Shown here in pieces: positions 47,043 to 56,613 of a stretch of 64,000 nt of DNA (the stretch's first letter is position 1; every line of letters begins with the position of its first letter). The stretch spans positions 930,001 to 994,000 of the forward strand of contig NZ_RBJB01000002.1 in the NCBI RefSeq assembly GCF_003634635.1. The letters run 5' to 3'. The position numbers and the translations under genes are program-made. Source of the DNA: Marinobacter nauticus (lineage in GTDB: Bacteria > Pseudomonadota > Gammaproteobacteria > Pseudomonadales > Oleiphilaceae). The notes below the pieces were generated by a model. That model worked only from the letters and a program-made list of their open reading frames with translations. It was not told where the DNA came from and searched no databases.

Positions 47043-48741
47043 CGACGTTCACCCACTGGCGCATAACCTGTGCAACCCTGGCGGGATCTTCCGCAATCAG
47101 GCCTTTGAGTGCATTCAACTGTCTATCATAGCTGTCTGTGGCGCCCGGCAAAAGCAGGTCATCCTGAGACGACATGGCATCGCGTAGTGCCTGCCCGCCT
47201 TCGATATCAGCAAGGCCACCATACTCCCCCTCTTCTCCGCCTTCACCACGCTCGCGGCGGCCGCCACCGGACAGCGTCTTCAGGGTGGGGCGCAGCAAGC
47301 CAAGAACCAGAATCAGAATGACCAGTCCTGCCAATACCTGCTTCATCAAATCCCAGAACCAGGGCTGCTCCCAGAAGCCCGGAGCTTCAAACTCCACCGC
47401 TTCCTCTGGGGCAAACGCCGTATTCATGACGGTAACGCTGTCTCCGCGGGACGCGGAATAGCCAACCGCATCACGCACCAGCATGCTCAGCCGTTGCAGT
47501 TCGGCCTCTGGCCAGGGTTGATAGCTCACCTCGCCGGTTTCCGGGTCGACCACTTTCATGTCATCCACGGCAAGGGCCACGGTCACCCGCTTGACCGCAC
47601 CCAGCTCCTGACGGGTGTAGCTGACGGTACGATCCAGTTCATAGTTCCGGGTGGATTCACTCCGGACATTCACCGGCGGAGCTGCAGGAGCGCCATCTTC
47701 CCCTGGGGCGGCAGTGGCCTGCTCCGGAACCGTCGCAGCCCCTGGCGGCTGATTGGCCAGCGCACCGGGAATGCCACCCTGGGCTCCCGCCACACGCTGC
47801 TCAGACAACTCGCGCTCACTGCGCACCGCCTGTTGCTCCGGATTGTATAACTCCTCGGCACGCTCGACCGCAGAGAAGTCGAGGTCGGCGGTGACTTCCG
47901 CGCGGTAACGCCCTTCCCCGACAATCGGGCCAATCAATGAGGCGACACGGCGGGTCAGCCGCTCTTCAACCCTGGACGTGTATTCATACTGGTCTTTCAT
48001 CCGGTCTGTTTCGGCCTGAACCTCATCGCCCGTCAACAGATTGCCGTTCTGGTCAACCACGGTCACCTGATCCCGGTTCATCATCGGAATGCTGCCGGCC
48101 ACCAGGTTGACGATGGCCCGAATCTGTTCAGGCTCAGGGCGACGGCCCGCAAACACTTCAAGGAATACCGAGGCGGTCGGTTCACGGGCATCCCGGATAA
48201 ACACCGAACGCTCGGGAATGGCCAGGTGCACCCGGGCATTTCGAACACCACGCATGGCGGCGATGGTCCGGGCCAGTTCGCCCTCCAGTCCGCGCCGGTA
48301 GCTGATGGTTTCCATGAACTGGGACGTTCCCAGACCACGTTCCTGGTCCAGCAACTCATAACCCATGGTCTTCTGGTCGGTTACGCCTTCAGCAGCAAGC
48401 TTGAGGCGCGCGCTATAGACCTGTTCAGACGGCACCAGCAATGCTCCGGTGCGGGGGTCCATCTTGTAATCGATACCGTTGCTGTCGAGGATGGTGGTCA
48501 CGTCCTGCGGGTTGTAGGCAGACAGATCCCCCACCACCGGCTGGTAATTGGGCTCCTGGGCCCAGAGCACCACAGCCACACCCAGTGCCACGCTGGCGGC
48601 CAGCCCGACCATAAGCCCGACCTGGCGAAGCAGATTCAATCGGTTGAATCCGAGCAAAAGATTGCTACGGCTCTCCGGAGTATCAGACTCCTGAGTAGCC
48701 GGCAGGTCAGAGGCGGCGGTTTCCGCAGGTACGCTTGCCAT
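47035..48741 (-). CDS. fliF: Flagellar MS-ring protein FliF
   Basis: This 568-residue protein has an N-terminal membrane segment (about residues 44-64), two periplasmic ring-building motifs (RRGLEGELARTIAAMRGVRN; ELDRTVSYTRQELGAVKRVT), a second membrane segment near 465-487, and a C-terminal tail that binds FliG. Length is typical. It follows fliE by 15 bases. Confidence 0.95.
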   Translation of the reverse strand: MASVPAETAASDLPATQESDTPESRSNLLLGFNRLNLLRQVGLMVGLAASVALGVAVVLWAQEPNYQPVVGDLSAYNPQDVTTILDSNGIDYKMDPRTGALLVPSEQVYSARLKLAAEGVTDQKTMGYELLDQERGLGTSQFMETISYRRGLEGELARTIAAMRGVRNARVHLAIPERSVFIRDAREPTASVFLEVFAGRRPEPEQIRAIVNLVAGSIPMMNRDQVTVVDQNGNLLTGDEVQAETDRMKDQYEYTSRVEERLTRRVASLIGPIVGEGRYRAEVTADLDFSAVERAEELYNPEQQAVRSERELSEQRVAGAQGGIPGALANQPPGAATVPEQATAAPGEDGAPAAPPVNVRSESTRNYELDRTVSYTRQELGAVKRVTVALAVDDMKVVDPETGEVSYQPWPEAELQRLSMLVRDAVGYSASRGDSVTVMNTAFAPEEAVEFEAPGFWEQPWFWDLMKQVLAGLVILILVLGLLRPTLKTLSGGGRRERGEGGEEGEYGGLADIEGGQALRDAMSSQDDLLLPGATDSYDRQLNALKGLIAEDPARVAQVMRQWVNVDD

Positions 48742-48756
48742 GCTGTTGCTCCGTTA

Positions 48757-49125
48757 TCAGATCGGCATATTCATGATGTCTTCATAGGCTCGCACAACCC
48801 GGTTACGCACCTGGGTCAGAGCCTCAAAAGACACCGAAGATTTCTGGGCAGCAATCATTACCCGGGTAATGTCCACGTTCGGATCGCCCATTTCGTAGGC
48901 CGTCCTGAGTTCACTGGCCTGACTCTGGACCTCGTGTACATTGTTGACGGCCTTGCCCAGCATATCGCTGAAGCTGGGAACTTCCTGGGTTTCCTGAACC
49001 TGTCGTGGGCCATCGATGCGGCCACGTACGGACTGATCCTGTTCAATCCTCTGGTTCTGCATCATCTGGGTACGCAGATTCCGGATCTCAGACAGAACAT
49101 TGTTTATGTCGGCACGTTGAACCAT
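48757..49125 (-). CDS. fliE: Flagellar hook-basal body protein FliE
   Basis: This 122-residue protein has the family C terminus (SFEALTQVRNRVVRAYEDIM, ending NMPI). The ATG at 49125 is preferred: it has GGGAGAG at 4 bases and gives MVQRADINNV. The longer frame to 49206 would begin with a Cys-rich stretch that lacks FliE character. It is the first gene of the fliEFGHIJ operon and sits under a sigma-54 element. Confidence 0.93.
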   Translation of the reverse strand: MVQRADINNVLSEIRNLRTQMMQNQRIEQDQSVRGRIDGPRQVQETQEVPSFSDMLGKAVNNVHEVQSQASELRTAYEMGDPNVDITRVMIAAQKSSVSFEALTQVRNRVVRAYEDIMNMPI

Positions 49126-49184
49126 CACACTCTCCCGGCGGCCCCGTCGGGCCTGTACTTGTTGCTGACTCAAATGAACTGAAA

Positions 49185-49199
49185 GCAAGCAACAGGCCA
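49185..49199 (-). promoter_or_regulatory. Sigma-54 promoter of fliEFGHIJ
   Basis: The minus strand reads TGGCCTGTTGCTTGC, with GG and GC exactly 10 bases apart and TTGC preserved, 60 bases before the fliE ATG. FleR acts on this promoter in Pseudomonas. Confidence 0.7.
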
Positions 49200-49319
49200 G
49201 AAACAATTAAAGCATTTATTTCAACGGGTTAATAAAGAATTTTACAGTGGAAGGCGTCTACGTGACAAAGAATTGACAGGAGTGAAACCAGACCGAAAAA
49301 GAAGACCAGGCAGGCGGGT

Positions 49320-49345
49320 AAAAAAACGGCACCCCGAAGGGTGCC
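49320..49345 (-). terminator. Rho-independent terminator of fleSR
   Basis: A 7-bp stem (49328-49334 with 49339-49345, CGAA loop region) is followed on the minus strand by seven T (49320-49326), 35 bases after the fleR stop. Confidence 0.8.
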
Positions 49346-49380
49346 CGAAGGAGTATAAGGTCGACAACAAAGGCCCTGAC

Positions 49381-50826
49381 TCAGGCCATGGCCAGCTCCG
49401 CCTCAAGATCGATACCGGCATCTCGCATCTGGGCCAGTTTGTAACGAAGCGTTCGCGGGCTGATGCCCAACTGCTCCGCTGCCCGGTTGCGCCTGCCACG
49501 CTCTTTCTTGAGGGTCTGGATAATAATACGGAACTCCTGTTGGCGCAGATCATCTCCGAGTGAGCCAATCGCCTCATCAGCCGCTGAATCCGCTTCCAGC
49601 CCGGCCTCGGGGTCTGGCACGTCAGCCGCAGGGACCTCCATGGACCTGGCGGAAATGGCCGGCTCGGCGGGTGCACCAAAGTCAGCGGCACCGGTAATCC
49701 CAAGCTCCAGACAAAGATCGCCGGCGTGGATTACATTACCCTGATGCAACACCAGCGCCCGCTGAATGGCATTGTCCAGTTCCCGGACATTACCCGGCCA
49801 GGCATGAGCCATCAGTGCCTTACGGGCATCCTCGGCCAGGGTGATGCCGGTCAGCTTCATCTTGCGGCAATGTTTTTTCAGCAGTGAGCGGGCCAGGGGC
49901 AGAATATCCAGCGGCCGCTCCCGCAGGGGCTGCCACCGCATCGGGAACACCGTCAATCGATAATAAAGGTCTTCGCGGAACTTGCCCTCGCGCACGTAGT
50001 CCGCCAGATCACGGTTTGTGGTCGCCAGCACACGAACATCCAGCTGAATGGTCTTGCGACCACCGACGCGCTCCACTTCCCGCTCCTGCAACACTCGCAG
50101 CAGCTTGGACTGCAAACCAAGATCCATTTCGGAAATCTCGTCCAACAGGATGGTTCCGCCATTGGCCTGCTCGAATTTACCTGGGGAGGCTGCAACGGCA
50201 CCCGTGAATGCACCTTTCTCGTGACCGAACAGAATGGCTTCCAGCATATTCTCCGGAATAGCGGCACAGTTGATCGCGACAAACGGCTCATCCGCTCGGG
50301 GTGACTGCTGATGGATATAGCGGGCCAACACTTCTTTACCGGTACCACTCTCACCGGAAATCATCACTGTGGAATCACTGGCCGCCACTTTCGCGGCCAA
50401 CTGGAACATGCGTTTGCTGACAGGATCCTCAGCCACCGGCTCATCGCCAGCCTTCTGGCGGCTTCCGCCCACGACCCGACTGACCGCTTCCACCAGAACC
50501 TGAGGCTCAAACGGCTTGACCAGATAATCGATGGCACCGGATTGCATGGCAGACACCGCGTGGCTGATCTGGCCGTACGCGGTAATCAGCATCATGGGCA
50601 GCCCCGGATACAAGCGCTGAACTTCCGCCAACAACTCATGGCCGGACATGCCGGGCATATTGACATCGCTGACCACCATATCGACCGGCGCCCGGGCCAG
50701 GCTTGCCAGCGCATCTTCAGCGCTGGCCGCTTCCCGCACCTGGAATTTCGCCAGTTCCAGCGTCGTTACCAAAGCTTCGCGCAGGTCGTGGTCATCTTCC
50801 ACAATCAGAATCTGGGCCTTTGCCAT
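49381..50826 (-). CDS. fleR: Sigma-54 response regulator FleR
   Basis: This 481-residue protein has a receiver domain with Asp54 ([12 protein letters not shown]), an AAA+ domain with P-loop GESGTGKE and the GAFTGA sigma-54 loop, and a Fis-type helix-turn-helix at the end ([18 protein letters not shown]). The start at 50826 has GGAGG upstream and is preferred to a TTG 15 bases earlier. It activates mid-hierarchy flagellar promoters after phosphorylation by FleS. Confidence 0.94.
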   Translation of the reverse strand: MAKAQILIVEDDHDLREALVTTLELAKFQVREAASAEDALASLARAPVDMVVSDVNMPGMSGHELLAEVQRLYPGLPMMLITAYGQISHAVSAMQSGAIDYLVKPFEPQVLVEAVSRVVGGSRQKAGDEPVAEDPVSKRMFQLAAKVAASDSTVMISGESGTGKEVLARYIHQQSPRADEPFVAINCAAIPENMLEAILFGHEKGAFTGAVAASPGKFEQANGGTILLDEISEMDLGLQSKLLRVLQEREVERVGGRKTIQLDVRVLATTNRDLADYVREGKFREDLYYRLTVFPMRWQPLRERPLDILPLARSLLKKHCRKMKLTGITLAEDARKALMAHAWPGNVRELDNAIQRALVLHQGNVIHAGDLCLELGITGAADFGAPAEPAISARSMEVPAADVPDPEAGLEADSAADEAIGSLGDDLRQQEFRIIIQTLKKERGRRNRAAEQLGISPRTLRYKLAQMRDAGIDLEAELAMA

Positions 50827-50849
50827 GCTATGCACCTCCAACCTGTTCT

Positions 50850-52085
50850 TTAAAACCGGGCTGTCAGAATAGGCAGCCGAACTATCGCGTCGGCGCCTTG
50901 CTGTCCGGGGGATGAAATCGAAAACTCGCCCTGATGGGCCTTGACCACAGCCTGCACCACGGCCAGCCCGAGGCCGGTGCCATGGGACTTGGTGGTGTAG
51001 AAGGCTTCCATAATCCGACCTGCCTCACCAGGCTCGAACCCGGGCCCATTATCGGAAACCCGGATTTCCAGGCGGCCAGAGGTAGCGGAAACGACGATTG
51101 AAACGTCGGCTGCCCCCGCCTCCAGACTGTTATTCACAAGATTGGTACAGGCGCCGACCAGGGCATCGCGATTGCACATCAGCCGGCAAGGCGTCTGCAC
51201 CTGGTTGTCCAGGGTCACCTGCACGCCTGGCGCAAGCTTGAGTCCATCAACAGCAGACTCGAGCGCTTCCACCAGGCGCGACGAATCCAGCTCTTCCGCC
51301 AGTCGGGTTTCACCGCGGGCGAAGATCAACATGTCGCGAACCTGCTGTTCCAGATGGGTCAGGCGGGACATCAGCCGGGAAGCGCAACGTTGACGTAGCT
51401 CCTCATCGAGATCCGGCTGGCTCAGATGACCACCATAGAGAATGGCGGCGGACAGCGGTGTGCGAATCTGGTGGGCCAGGGACGCAACCATCTTACCCAT
51501 GGCAGAGAGGCGCTGGGCATGAGCCAGTTGCGACTGGAGCTGGCGCGTTTCAGTCAGATCGGTCAGCAGGATCAACTGACCCGGCTGATTCTCCATGGTA
51601 CGGATCTCAATGCTGACCCGGCGACCATCCTTCAGGGACACCTCATGGCCATCGTCGTTACGGGGCGCGAAACAGCGGCGGATAACGTCAATCCAGCGCT
51701 CGCCCTCAAGCGGCTCGCCGAGCAAGGCAATGGCGGCCGGGTTGCTCTGGCTGACAGTGCCATGCTTGTCCAGCACCACCACACCCGCAGGCAGGGCATT
51801 GAGCAAGGTAGACAGGCGATCTGCCAGCTGCTCTTTCTGCTCCAGCTCCTGCTGGCGCTGCCGCGATTCATAAGACAGCTCACCCGACAGCTGGTTCACC
51901 CGAGACTCGAGTGTGCGATAGGAATCGGTAATCTGCCGAGACATGCGATTGAACAGTTCCAGCGCAGAATCTACAGCCTCATCGTCCTGCTGCGGAAACA
52001 GTGCTGTCACCTTGTCGTTGACATCAGCCGCAGCGTTGGCATCCGGCTGGTGGCGGGACTCCATAACGACATGTGCGTGGCTCAT
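50850..52085 (-). CDS. fleS: Flagellar sensor histidine kinase FleS
   Basis: This 411-residue protein has a coiled coil (about residues 50-95), a PAS domain (about 95-180), a HisKA domain with His205 (ASLAHQIRTPLSAAI), and a HATPase domain (NNSLEAGAADVS; DNGPGFEPGEAG; GTGLGLAVV). I see no membrane segment, so it is cytoplasmic. The ATG at 52085 follows GGGGGAAAGG. The fleR start is 23 bases after its stop. Confidence 0.94.
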   Translation of the reverse strand: MSHAHVVMESRHQPDANAAADVNDKVTALFPQQDDEAVDSALELFNRMSRQITDSYRTLESRVNQLSGELSYESRQRQQELEQKEQLADRLSTLLNALPAGVVVLDKHGTVSQSNPAAIALLGEPLEGERWIDVIRRCFAPRNDDGHEVSLKDGRRVSIEIRTMENQPGQLILLTDLTETRQLQSQLAHAQRLSAMGKMVASLAHQIRTPLSAAILYGGHLSQPDLDEELRQRCASRLMSRLTHLEQQVRDMLIFARGETRLAEELDSSRLVEALESAVDGLKLAPGVQVTLDNQVQTPCRLMCNRDALVGACTNLVNNSLEAGAADVSIVVSATSGRLEIRVSDNGPGFEPGEAGRIMEAFYTTKSHGTGLGLAVVQAVVKAHQGEFSISSPGQQGADAIVRLPILTARF

Positions 52086-52144
52086 AACCTTTCCCCCTGA
52101 CAGGCCCGGCGGGGCCATCAATACTTTTGTTCGGAAAGGTCAAA

Positions 52145-52159
52145 GCTAACAGCGTGCCA
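52145..52159 (-). promoter_or_regulatory. Sigma-54 promoter of fleSR
   Basis: The minus strand reads TGGCACGCTGTTAGC: a perfect TGGCACG -24 region with GC 10 bases on, 60 bases before the fleS ATG. FleQ should activate it. Confidence 0.75.
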
Positions 52160-52242
52160 ATTAGTATTTATTGTTTATTTTCAAATAGTAACGAAACCAA
52201 CGATACCCGGGGTGACGGATTACCGTCGGCCAGAAACAACAA

Positions 52243-52273
52243 TGGCGTCGCAGGTTACAAACCTTTGACGCCA
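52243..52273 (-). terminator. Likely terminator of fleQ
   Basis: TGGCGTC (52243-52249) pairs with GACGCCA (52267-52273), and an inner AGGTT/AACCT pairing extends the hairpin. On the minus strand it is followed by TTGTTGTTT. It lies 26 bases after the fleQ stop. Confidence 0.6.
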
Positions 52274-52298
52274 CCTTTTACCGGCCACCCCGGTGTCA

Positions 52299-53747
52299 TC
52301 AGGCTTCTTCTGAGTCGTCCCTCAGACCATACTTTCGCACTTTCTCCACCAGCGTCGTGCGCCGTATCCGCAGCTTCTCGGCAGCGCGGGCGACTACGCC
52401 GCTGGCTTCATCGAGAGCCTGCTGAATCAATTGCTTTTCGAGATTGGAGAGATAATCCTTCAGATCAATGCCGTTCACCGGAAGCAACGCTGGCGCATCC
52501 AGCCCCACCAGGCCTGGTATGGAAGAGGGCATACCTGAATCCTCTACCGGGCGATTCTCGTCGTAATCATCCACATAGCGGAACTTCTTCGGCAATTCCT
52601 GCACTCCGATCACGCCATAGGGATGCATGATGGCAAGACGCTCCACCAGGTTCGCCAGCTCACGGACATTGCCCGGCCAATCATGACGACACAGGCTCAT
52701 GATGGCCGCCGAGTTCATCCGCAATGAACCACGCTTCTCTTTCTCCATCCGGGAAATCAGCTCGTTGATCAGCAGTGGAATGTCTTCGACTCGCTCCCGG
52801 AGTGCCGGCATTTCGATGGGGAACACGTTCAGCCGGTAGTACAGATCCTCCCGGAAATCACCGGATTCAATCATGTCCTCAAGATGCTTGTGGGTCGCCG
52901 CAATCACCCGTACGTCAGCGGTCTGGGTGCGGTTACTGCCCACTTTTTCAAAGGTGCGCTCTTGCAGAACCCGCAGTATCTTCACCTGCATGTTCAGGGG
53001 CATATCGCCAATTTCATCCAGGAACAAGGTGCCGCCTTCCGCCATCTCAAAGCGCCCTACCCTCGCCGTAATGGCACCGGTAAACGCGCCTTTCTCATGG
53101 CCAAAGAGCTCGCTTTCCAGCAGCTCTGCCGGAATAGCACCACAGTTCACCGGCACAAAGGGCTTATCGCGGCGGGAAGAATGGTAATGCAGATTGCGAG
53201 CAACCACTTCCTTCCCAGTACCGGACTCTCCGGTAATCAGCACGCTCACATCCTTGTCGGCCACCTGCTCCATCAACTGGCGCACTTGCTGGACTTTACG
53301 ACTGGTTCCCACCAGGCTGCGGAACAGCTGCACACCACGCTGCTGGCCGCGCTGCTGGTTGCGGCTGAACTGGTCACGATAGATCTGTGCGCGGTACAGG
53401 GAATCCACGAACTTGGTGTAGTTCAGCGGCCATTCCATCCGTGCAATCACTCGTGCCGCATCGTCCTCTGACAAACCCTTGAGCTCAGGGTCGCCAACCA
53501 GCAACACTGGCACACCGGTCATGGCTCGGCATACCTGCTCTATGGCGGAACAGGCGCCGGATTCGGTGCCGTTGACGACCGCCACTGAAACACTATCCCA
53601 GGCCTGATCATCGTCACTCGCCAAAAGCGCCAAAGCCTCGTCGCCGGAAATCACCTGCTCTTCACCGACAAACTCCAGAATGGTGACCAGATCTCGTCGC
53701 CTGGTTTCATCCTCACTCAGCACCAGCACTTTGTTATTTTTGGACAT
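52299..53747 (-). CDS. fleQ: Flagellar master regulator FleQ
   Basis: This 482-residue protein has an N-terminal receiver-like FleQ domain without the usual phospho-Asp ([10 protein letters not shown]). The c-di-GMP-related LFRS motif is at 141-144, P-loop GESGTGKE at 173-180, Arg184-Asn185 follow, and the GAFTGA loop is in [15 protein letters not shown] Fis-type helix-turn-helix closes it. FleQ drives fleSR and other early genes with sigma-54, is checked by FlhG, and switches target with c-di-GMP in Pseudomonas. Confidence 0.95.
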   Translation of the reverse strand: MSKNNKVLVLSEDETRRRDLVTILEFVGEEQVISGDEALALLASDDDQAWDSVSVAVVNGTESGACSAIEQVCRAMTGVPVLLVGDPELKGLSEDDAARVIARMEWPLNYTKFVDSLYRAQIYRDQFSRNQQRGQQRGVQLFRSLVGTSRKVQQVRQLMEQVADKDVSVLITGESGTGKEVVARNLHYHSSRRDKPFVPVNCGAIPAELLESELFGHEKGAFTGAITARVGRFEMAEGGTLFLDEIGDMPLNMQVKILRVLQERTFEKVGSNRTQTADVRVIAATHKHLEDMIESGDFREDLYYRLNVFPIEMPALRERVEDIPLLINELISRMEKEKRGSLRMNSAAIMSLCRHDWPGNVRELANLVERLAIMHPYGVIGVQELPKKFRYVDDYDENRPVEDSGMPSSIPGLVGLDAPALLPVNGIDLKDYLSNLEKQLIQQALDEASGVVARAAEKLRIRRTTLVEKVRKYGLRDDSEEA

Positions 53748-53817
53748 TCACAGGAATCTCTTCATGGATTTGTGCGGTATTTAAGACCGTATGTCGGCCC
53801 GAGTCAATTTTATGACG

Positions 53818-54147
53818 CTATCTTTGACGATTCGAGGAGACGTTCTGATAGGTTTTGGCGGCGTTACGGTTCTGGCTGACCCCCTTCAATGAGGCTTTCG
53901 CCTCGTCGCGGGCCTTCACAGCGGCGGCATCGGCCTCGGCCACAAAACGATTCAGCGCTTCCAGTCGCTCTCGCACCAGTGTGGCATCAAGGCAGCCCTT
54001 CTCGAGCTCAGCCATCAACGGTTCCACCGTCGGTCGAACCCGGGCATTAAGCTGGCCCAATCGTTCCCAATCCTGGTTGTCCAGGGCCAGGGTTAATTCG
54101 TCTTGAAGCTGATCCAGATCGGAAAGGAGGTTTTCAGGGTTGGCCAT
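53818..54147 (-). CDS. fliT: FliT-like flagellar export chaperone
   Basis: This 109-residue helical protein (DLDQLQDELTLALDNQDWER; ALNRFVAEADAAAVKARDEA) has the length and helix pattern of the FliT-type protein next to fleQ in Pseudomonas. The ATG at 54147 has GGAG upstream and is preferred to 54219. FliT binds the cap protein FliD. No fliD or fliS is present in this window. Family call is by pattern and context. Confidence 0.55.
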   Translation of the reverse strand: MANPENLLSDLDQLQDELTLALDNQDWERLGQLNARVRPTVEPLMAELEKGCLDATLVRERLEALNRFVAEADAAAVKARDEAKASLKGVSQNRNAAKTYQNVSSNRQR

Positions 54148-54188
54148 CAGCAATCTCCGTGGTCTGCGGGACAGACTGGCCAACGAAA

Positions 54189-54214
54189 GGGCGCCACCGG
54201 AAACAATGGCGCCC
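54189..54214 (-). terminator. Terminator of the DUF1329 gene
   Basis: GGGCGCCA (54189-54196) pairs with TGGCGCCC (54207-54214). On the minus strand the stem is followed by TTTCGTT. It is 14 bases after the stop at 54228 and separates that gene from fliT. Confidence 0.65.
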
Positions 54215-54227
54215 CGCAAGCGGACGG

Positions 54228-55586
54228 TTAACGCCGTGCAGCGCGACGGGCCGCAGAGGCGGTAAACTCGTTACCACGATACCCCGGCGCGAAATCATAG
54301 GCGGGGTAACCATTGTCCAGACCATCAATGTAATAACGGTTTGCCTTCAGATCATACGTCATTTCCATGGTGGTCCAGAAGACCGGCTCGCTGTAGTAGC
54401 TGATATTGTGAGCCTCGGAAACGCGCCATAGCTCGCCCTTCTCGTTGTACTCCTCAGAAACCAGAATCTGCCAGCTATCTTCGTCAATGTAGAACACACG
54501 GCGCTCATAAATGTGGCCGATACCGGTACGACGCTTGGCCTCTACCACCCACACCCGATGCAGCTCATAGCGAGCAAGACTCTGGTTGATGTGGTTGGGG
54601 CGGATGACGTCCTCAGGGCGAACACTGGAATCGTGAAGCTTGTATCCGTTGTAGGGAACCAGCAGCTCCCGTTTACCTTTGAGTTCCCAGTCATACTGGT
54701 TTGGAGCGCCGTTATACATATCTTTCTGGTCTACCGAACGCAGAGAGGACGAATTCGGCAGGTCTGTCTCGTAGGCCAGGTTCGGAGAACGGCGCAGGCG
54801 TCGGGAACCGGCGTCATAACGCCATGCAAGGCGAGGTGAACGAACCTGGTCCAGAGTCTCGTGTACCAGGGTGATGGTGCCCGCCAGCGTGGTTGGGGCG
54901 ATCGTCTCGGTTTTCAGGTAGAAGATCTTGTTGTCGATATCGGCAAGATCCGCGCCTACCTGACTGTACGCGAGGAAATAATCATAGTGATTGACCACCG
55001 GGTTGAAGGAACCGTCTTCCTGAGGGGTGGCTGAAGCACTACGGAAGGACACTTCCTCACCACGATACCGGAGAATGTGGTTCCAGATCGCTTCCAGACC
55101 ATTCTGTGGAATGGGGAACGGACTGGTCATGATGGTGTCTCTTACCCCGTTACCATTATCCAAAAGCTCGGCGGTCAGGGCATTCTGGCGAAACTTCTCG
55201 TATACATGTTCGGGAAACGCCGCTGTCCGACGGGTTTCATACACCGGCATGAAAAATGCCGGACCATATTGCTCCAGCATCCGGATGTGGCCGTCCGACA
55301 ACTTATCCCGGTAAAGATCAAGGTTATCCCCCGTCACCACATACAGGGCGTCATCGCCAGGGAACGGATTGATTTCTACAGACCCCTCGCGCCAATTCGC
55401 CGGTGGCGTGGCAAGCCCGCCATCCCAGGCTGGAATGGTGCCCGCCGCGTTGCCCGCGCGCTCGGCACCAACCGGTGTCAGCTCATTGTTCAGGCGCGCG
55501 GCTTCAGCCTGTGTTACCTTTGCCAGCAGCGGACTGGACGCCCCCATAACAGCAACTGCGATGGCAGCAATAAATCGGTTTCGCAT
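54228..55586 (-). CDS. DUF1329 outer-membrane-lipoprotein-sorting-like protein
   Basis: This 452-residue protein has a signal peptide (about 1-22, cut near SPLLA) and an extended beta-rich body with DUF1329 features (AGTIPAWDGGLATPPANW; DRYRDKL-like region; RVWVVEAKRRTGIGHIYERR). DUF1329 proteins are LolA/LolB-fold periplasmic or outer-membrane factors often found with RND exporters. None is next to it here. The ATG at 55586 follows GGAGG; an open frame to 55658 precedes the signal peptide. Substrate unknown. Confidence 0.85.
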   Translation of the reverse strand: MRNRFIAAIAVAVMGASSPLLAKVTQAEAARLNNELTPVGAERAGNAAGTIPAWDGGLATPPANWREGSVEINPFPGDDALYVVTGDNLDLYRDKLSDGHIRMLEQYGPAFFMPVYETRRTAAFPEHVYEKFRQNALTAELLDNGNGVRDTIMTSPFPIPQNGLEAIWNHILRYRGEEVSFRSASATPQEDGSFNPVVNHYDYFLAYSQVGADLADIDNKIFYLKTETIAPTTLAGTITLVHETLDQVRSPRLAWRYDAGSRRLRRSPNLAYETDLPNSSSLRSVDQKDMYNGAPNQYDWELKGKRELLVPYNGYKLHDSSVRPEDVIRPNHINQSLARYELHRVWVVEAKRRTGIGHIYERRVFYIDEDSWQILVSEEYNEKGELWRVSEAHNISYYSEPVFWTTMEMTYDLKANRYYIDGLDNGYPAYDFAPGYRGNEFTASAARRAARR

Positions 55587-55805
55587 CCTCAACCTCCAGC
55601 GTGAGTCACATGAGTGGTCAATACTCACCCAATTTGACGCTCTTTGTGCCAGTTTCAAACGCCCGTTTCAAGTGGTTGTTTGTAGTTTCTTGTGACAAGA
55701 GCATTTCCACAAAGCGGATAGAGCGAGAAATAAACAGCCAAAAATGGTAGACTCCCAAAGTTTTACCGGCCCTGTTTCTCTGATTTTTCGCTCGCAGGTT
55801 TCCTC

Positions 55806-56288
55806 ATGGCATCACAATGGCACACCCTGGTTTCGCAAAAGCTGTTTCTGGCCAAAACGTTACTAGTCCGGGTTGAGCAAGACGAAGCGGCGACTGCACC
55901 AGAACGAGAAGCCCAACTGCAAGGTGCCATTGAGTTGTTGCTGCGGGCTCGCGAACTCCTGCTGGTAATGATTGCCCGATGTCACCAGAACAAAGTCGAC
56001 AGACCGGCCTCCATTGACGAGCTGGAGGCGTTGTTTCCCTATGCGATTGCAGAAGGCGGGATGTTGAAGGAACTGGCTGAAACACCAGGGAGCTGGTGGC
56101 AACAGCTGAATCAGTTGGAGGCTGCCGCTGGAGAACCGCCCAAGACACGGAAAACCGTGACGGAAGAAAACATCATTGCGGTTTCGGCGGATCAGGGGCC
56201 AGATCGGTCCGTTCAGGCTCTGAACAAGATACTGGCTGCCATGACCGTATTGACCAGAGAGATAGACGAGCAACACAGCGAGTGGTAA
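55806..56288 (+). CDS. DUF6586 family protein
   Basis: This 160-residue, mainly helical protein (KLFLAKTLLVRVEQDEAATA; IELLLRARELLLVMIARCHQ) is a relative of the Pseudomonas family named DUF6586, usually found close to topA and lexA-sulA. Its place beside sulA-lexA here supports that. No catalytic motif was seen. Confidence 0.7.
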   Translation: MASQWHTLVSQKLFLAKTLLVRVEQDEAATAPEREAQLQGAIELLLRARELLLVMIARCHQNKVDRPASIDELEALFPYAIAEGGMLKELAETPGSWWQQLNQLEAAAGEPPKTRKTVTEENIIAVSADQGPDRSVQALNKILAAMTVLTREIDEQHSEW

Positions 56289-56345
56289 TCCGCCTGCCGG
56301 AGCCAATCCATTAACATACGCTGACAGCAGATAAAGGTTGAATGA

Positions 56346-56606
56346 ATGTCACCTTCGTTTTTTGAAATTGTACAACTCGCCGACGGCGACTACGCGCTTC
56401 GCCGGATTGATGACGACGCAGCTCCACTTGTGCGCATCTCATTCTCTGATGAGGCCAGAGAAATGCTGGAAGACCGGGACATGAACGTCGCCAAGGCGAT
56501 GATTGCCGCTGGCATCGAGGCCGCTGGCAACATCAGCCACGACATTGACTGGGAAGAGGACGAAAGCGAGTTCGCCGACAATCAGCCCCACTACACCTTG
56601 CATTGA
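56346..56606 (+). CDS. Small conserved protein of the sulA-lexA neighbourhood
   Basis: This acidic 86-residue protein (net negative, DIDWEEDESEFADNQ near the end) has a mixed alpha-beta core (SFFEIVQLADGDYALRRIDD). Similar short proteins lie next to DUF6586 and sulA in Pseudomonas. Its stop and the sulA stop are 7 bases apart. Role unknown. Confidence 0.7.
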   Translation: MSPSFFEIVQLADGDYALRRIDDDAAPLVRISFSDEAREMLEDRDMNVAKAMIAAGIEAAGNISHDIDWEEDESEFADNQPHYTLH

Positions 56607-56613
56607 GCACCCG

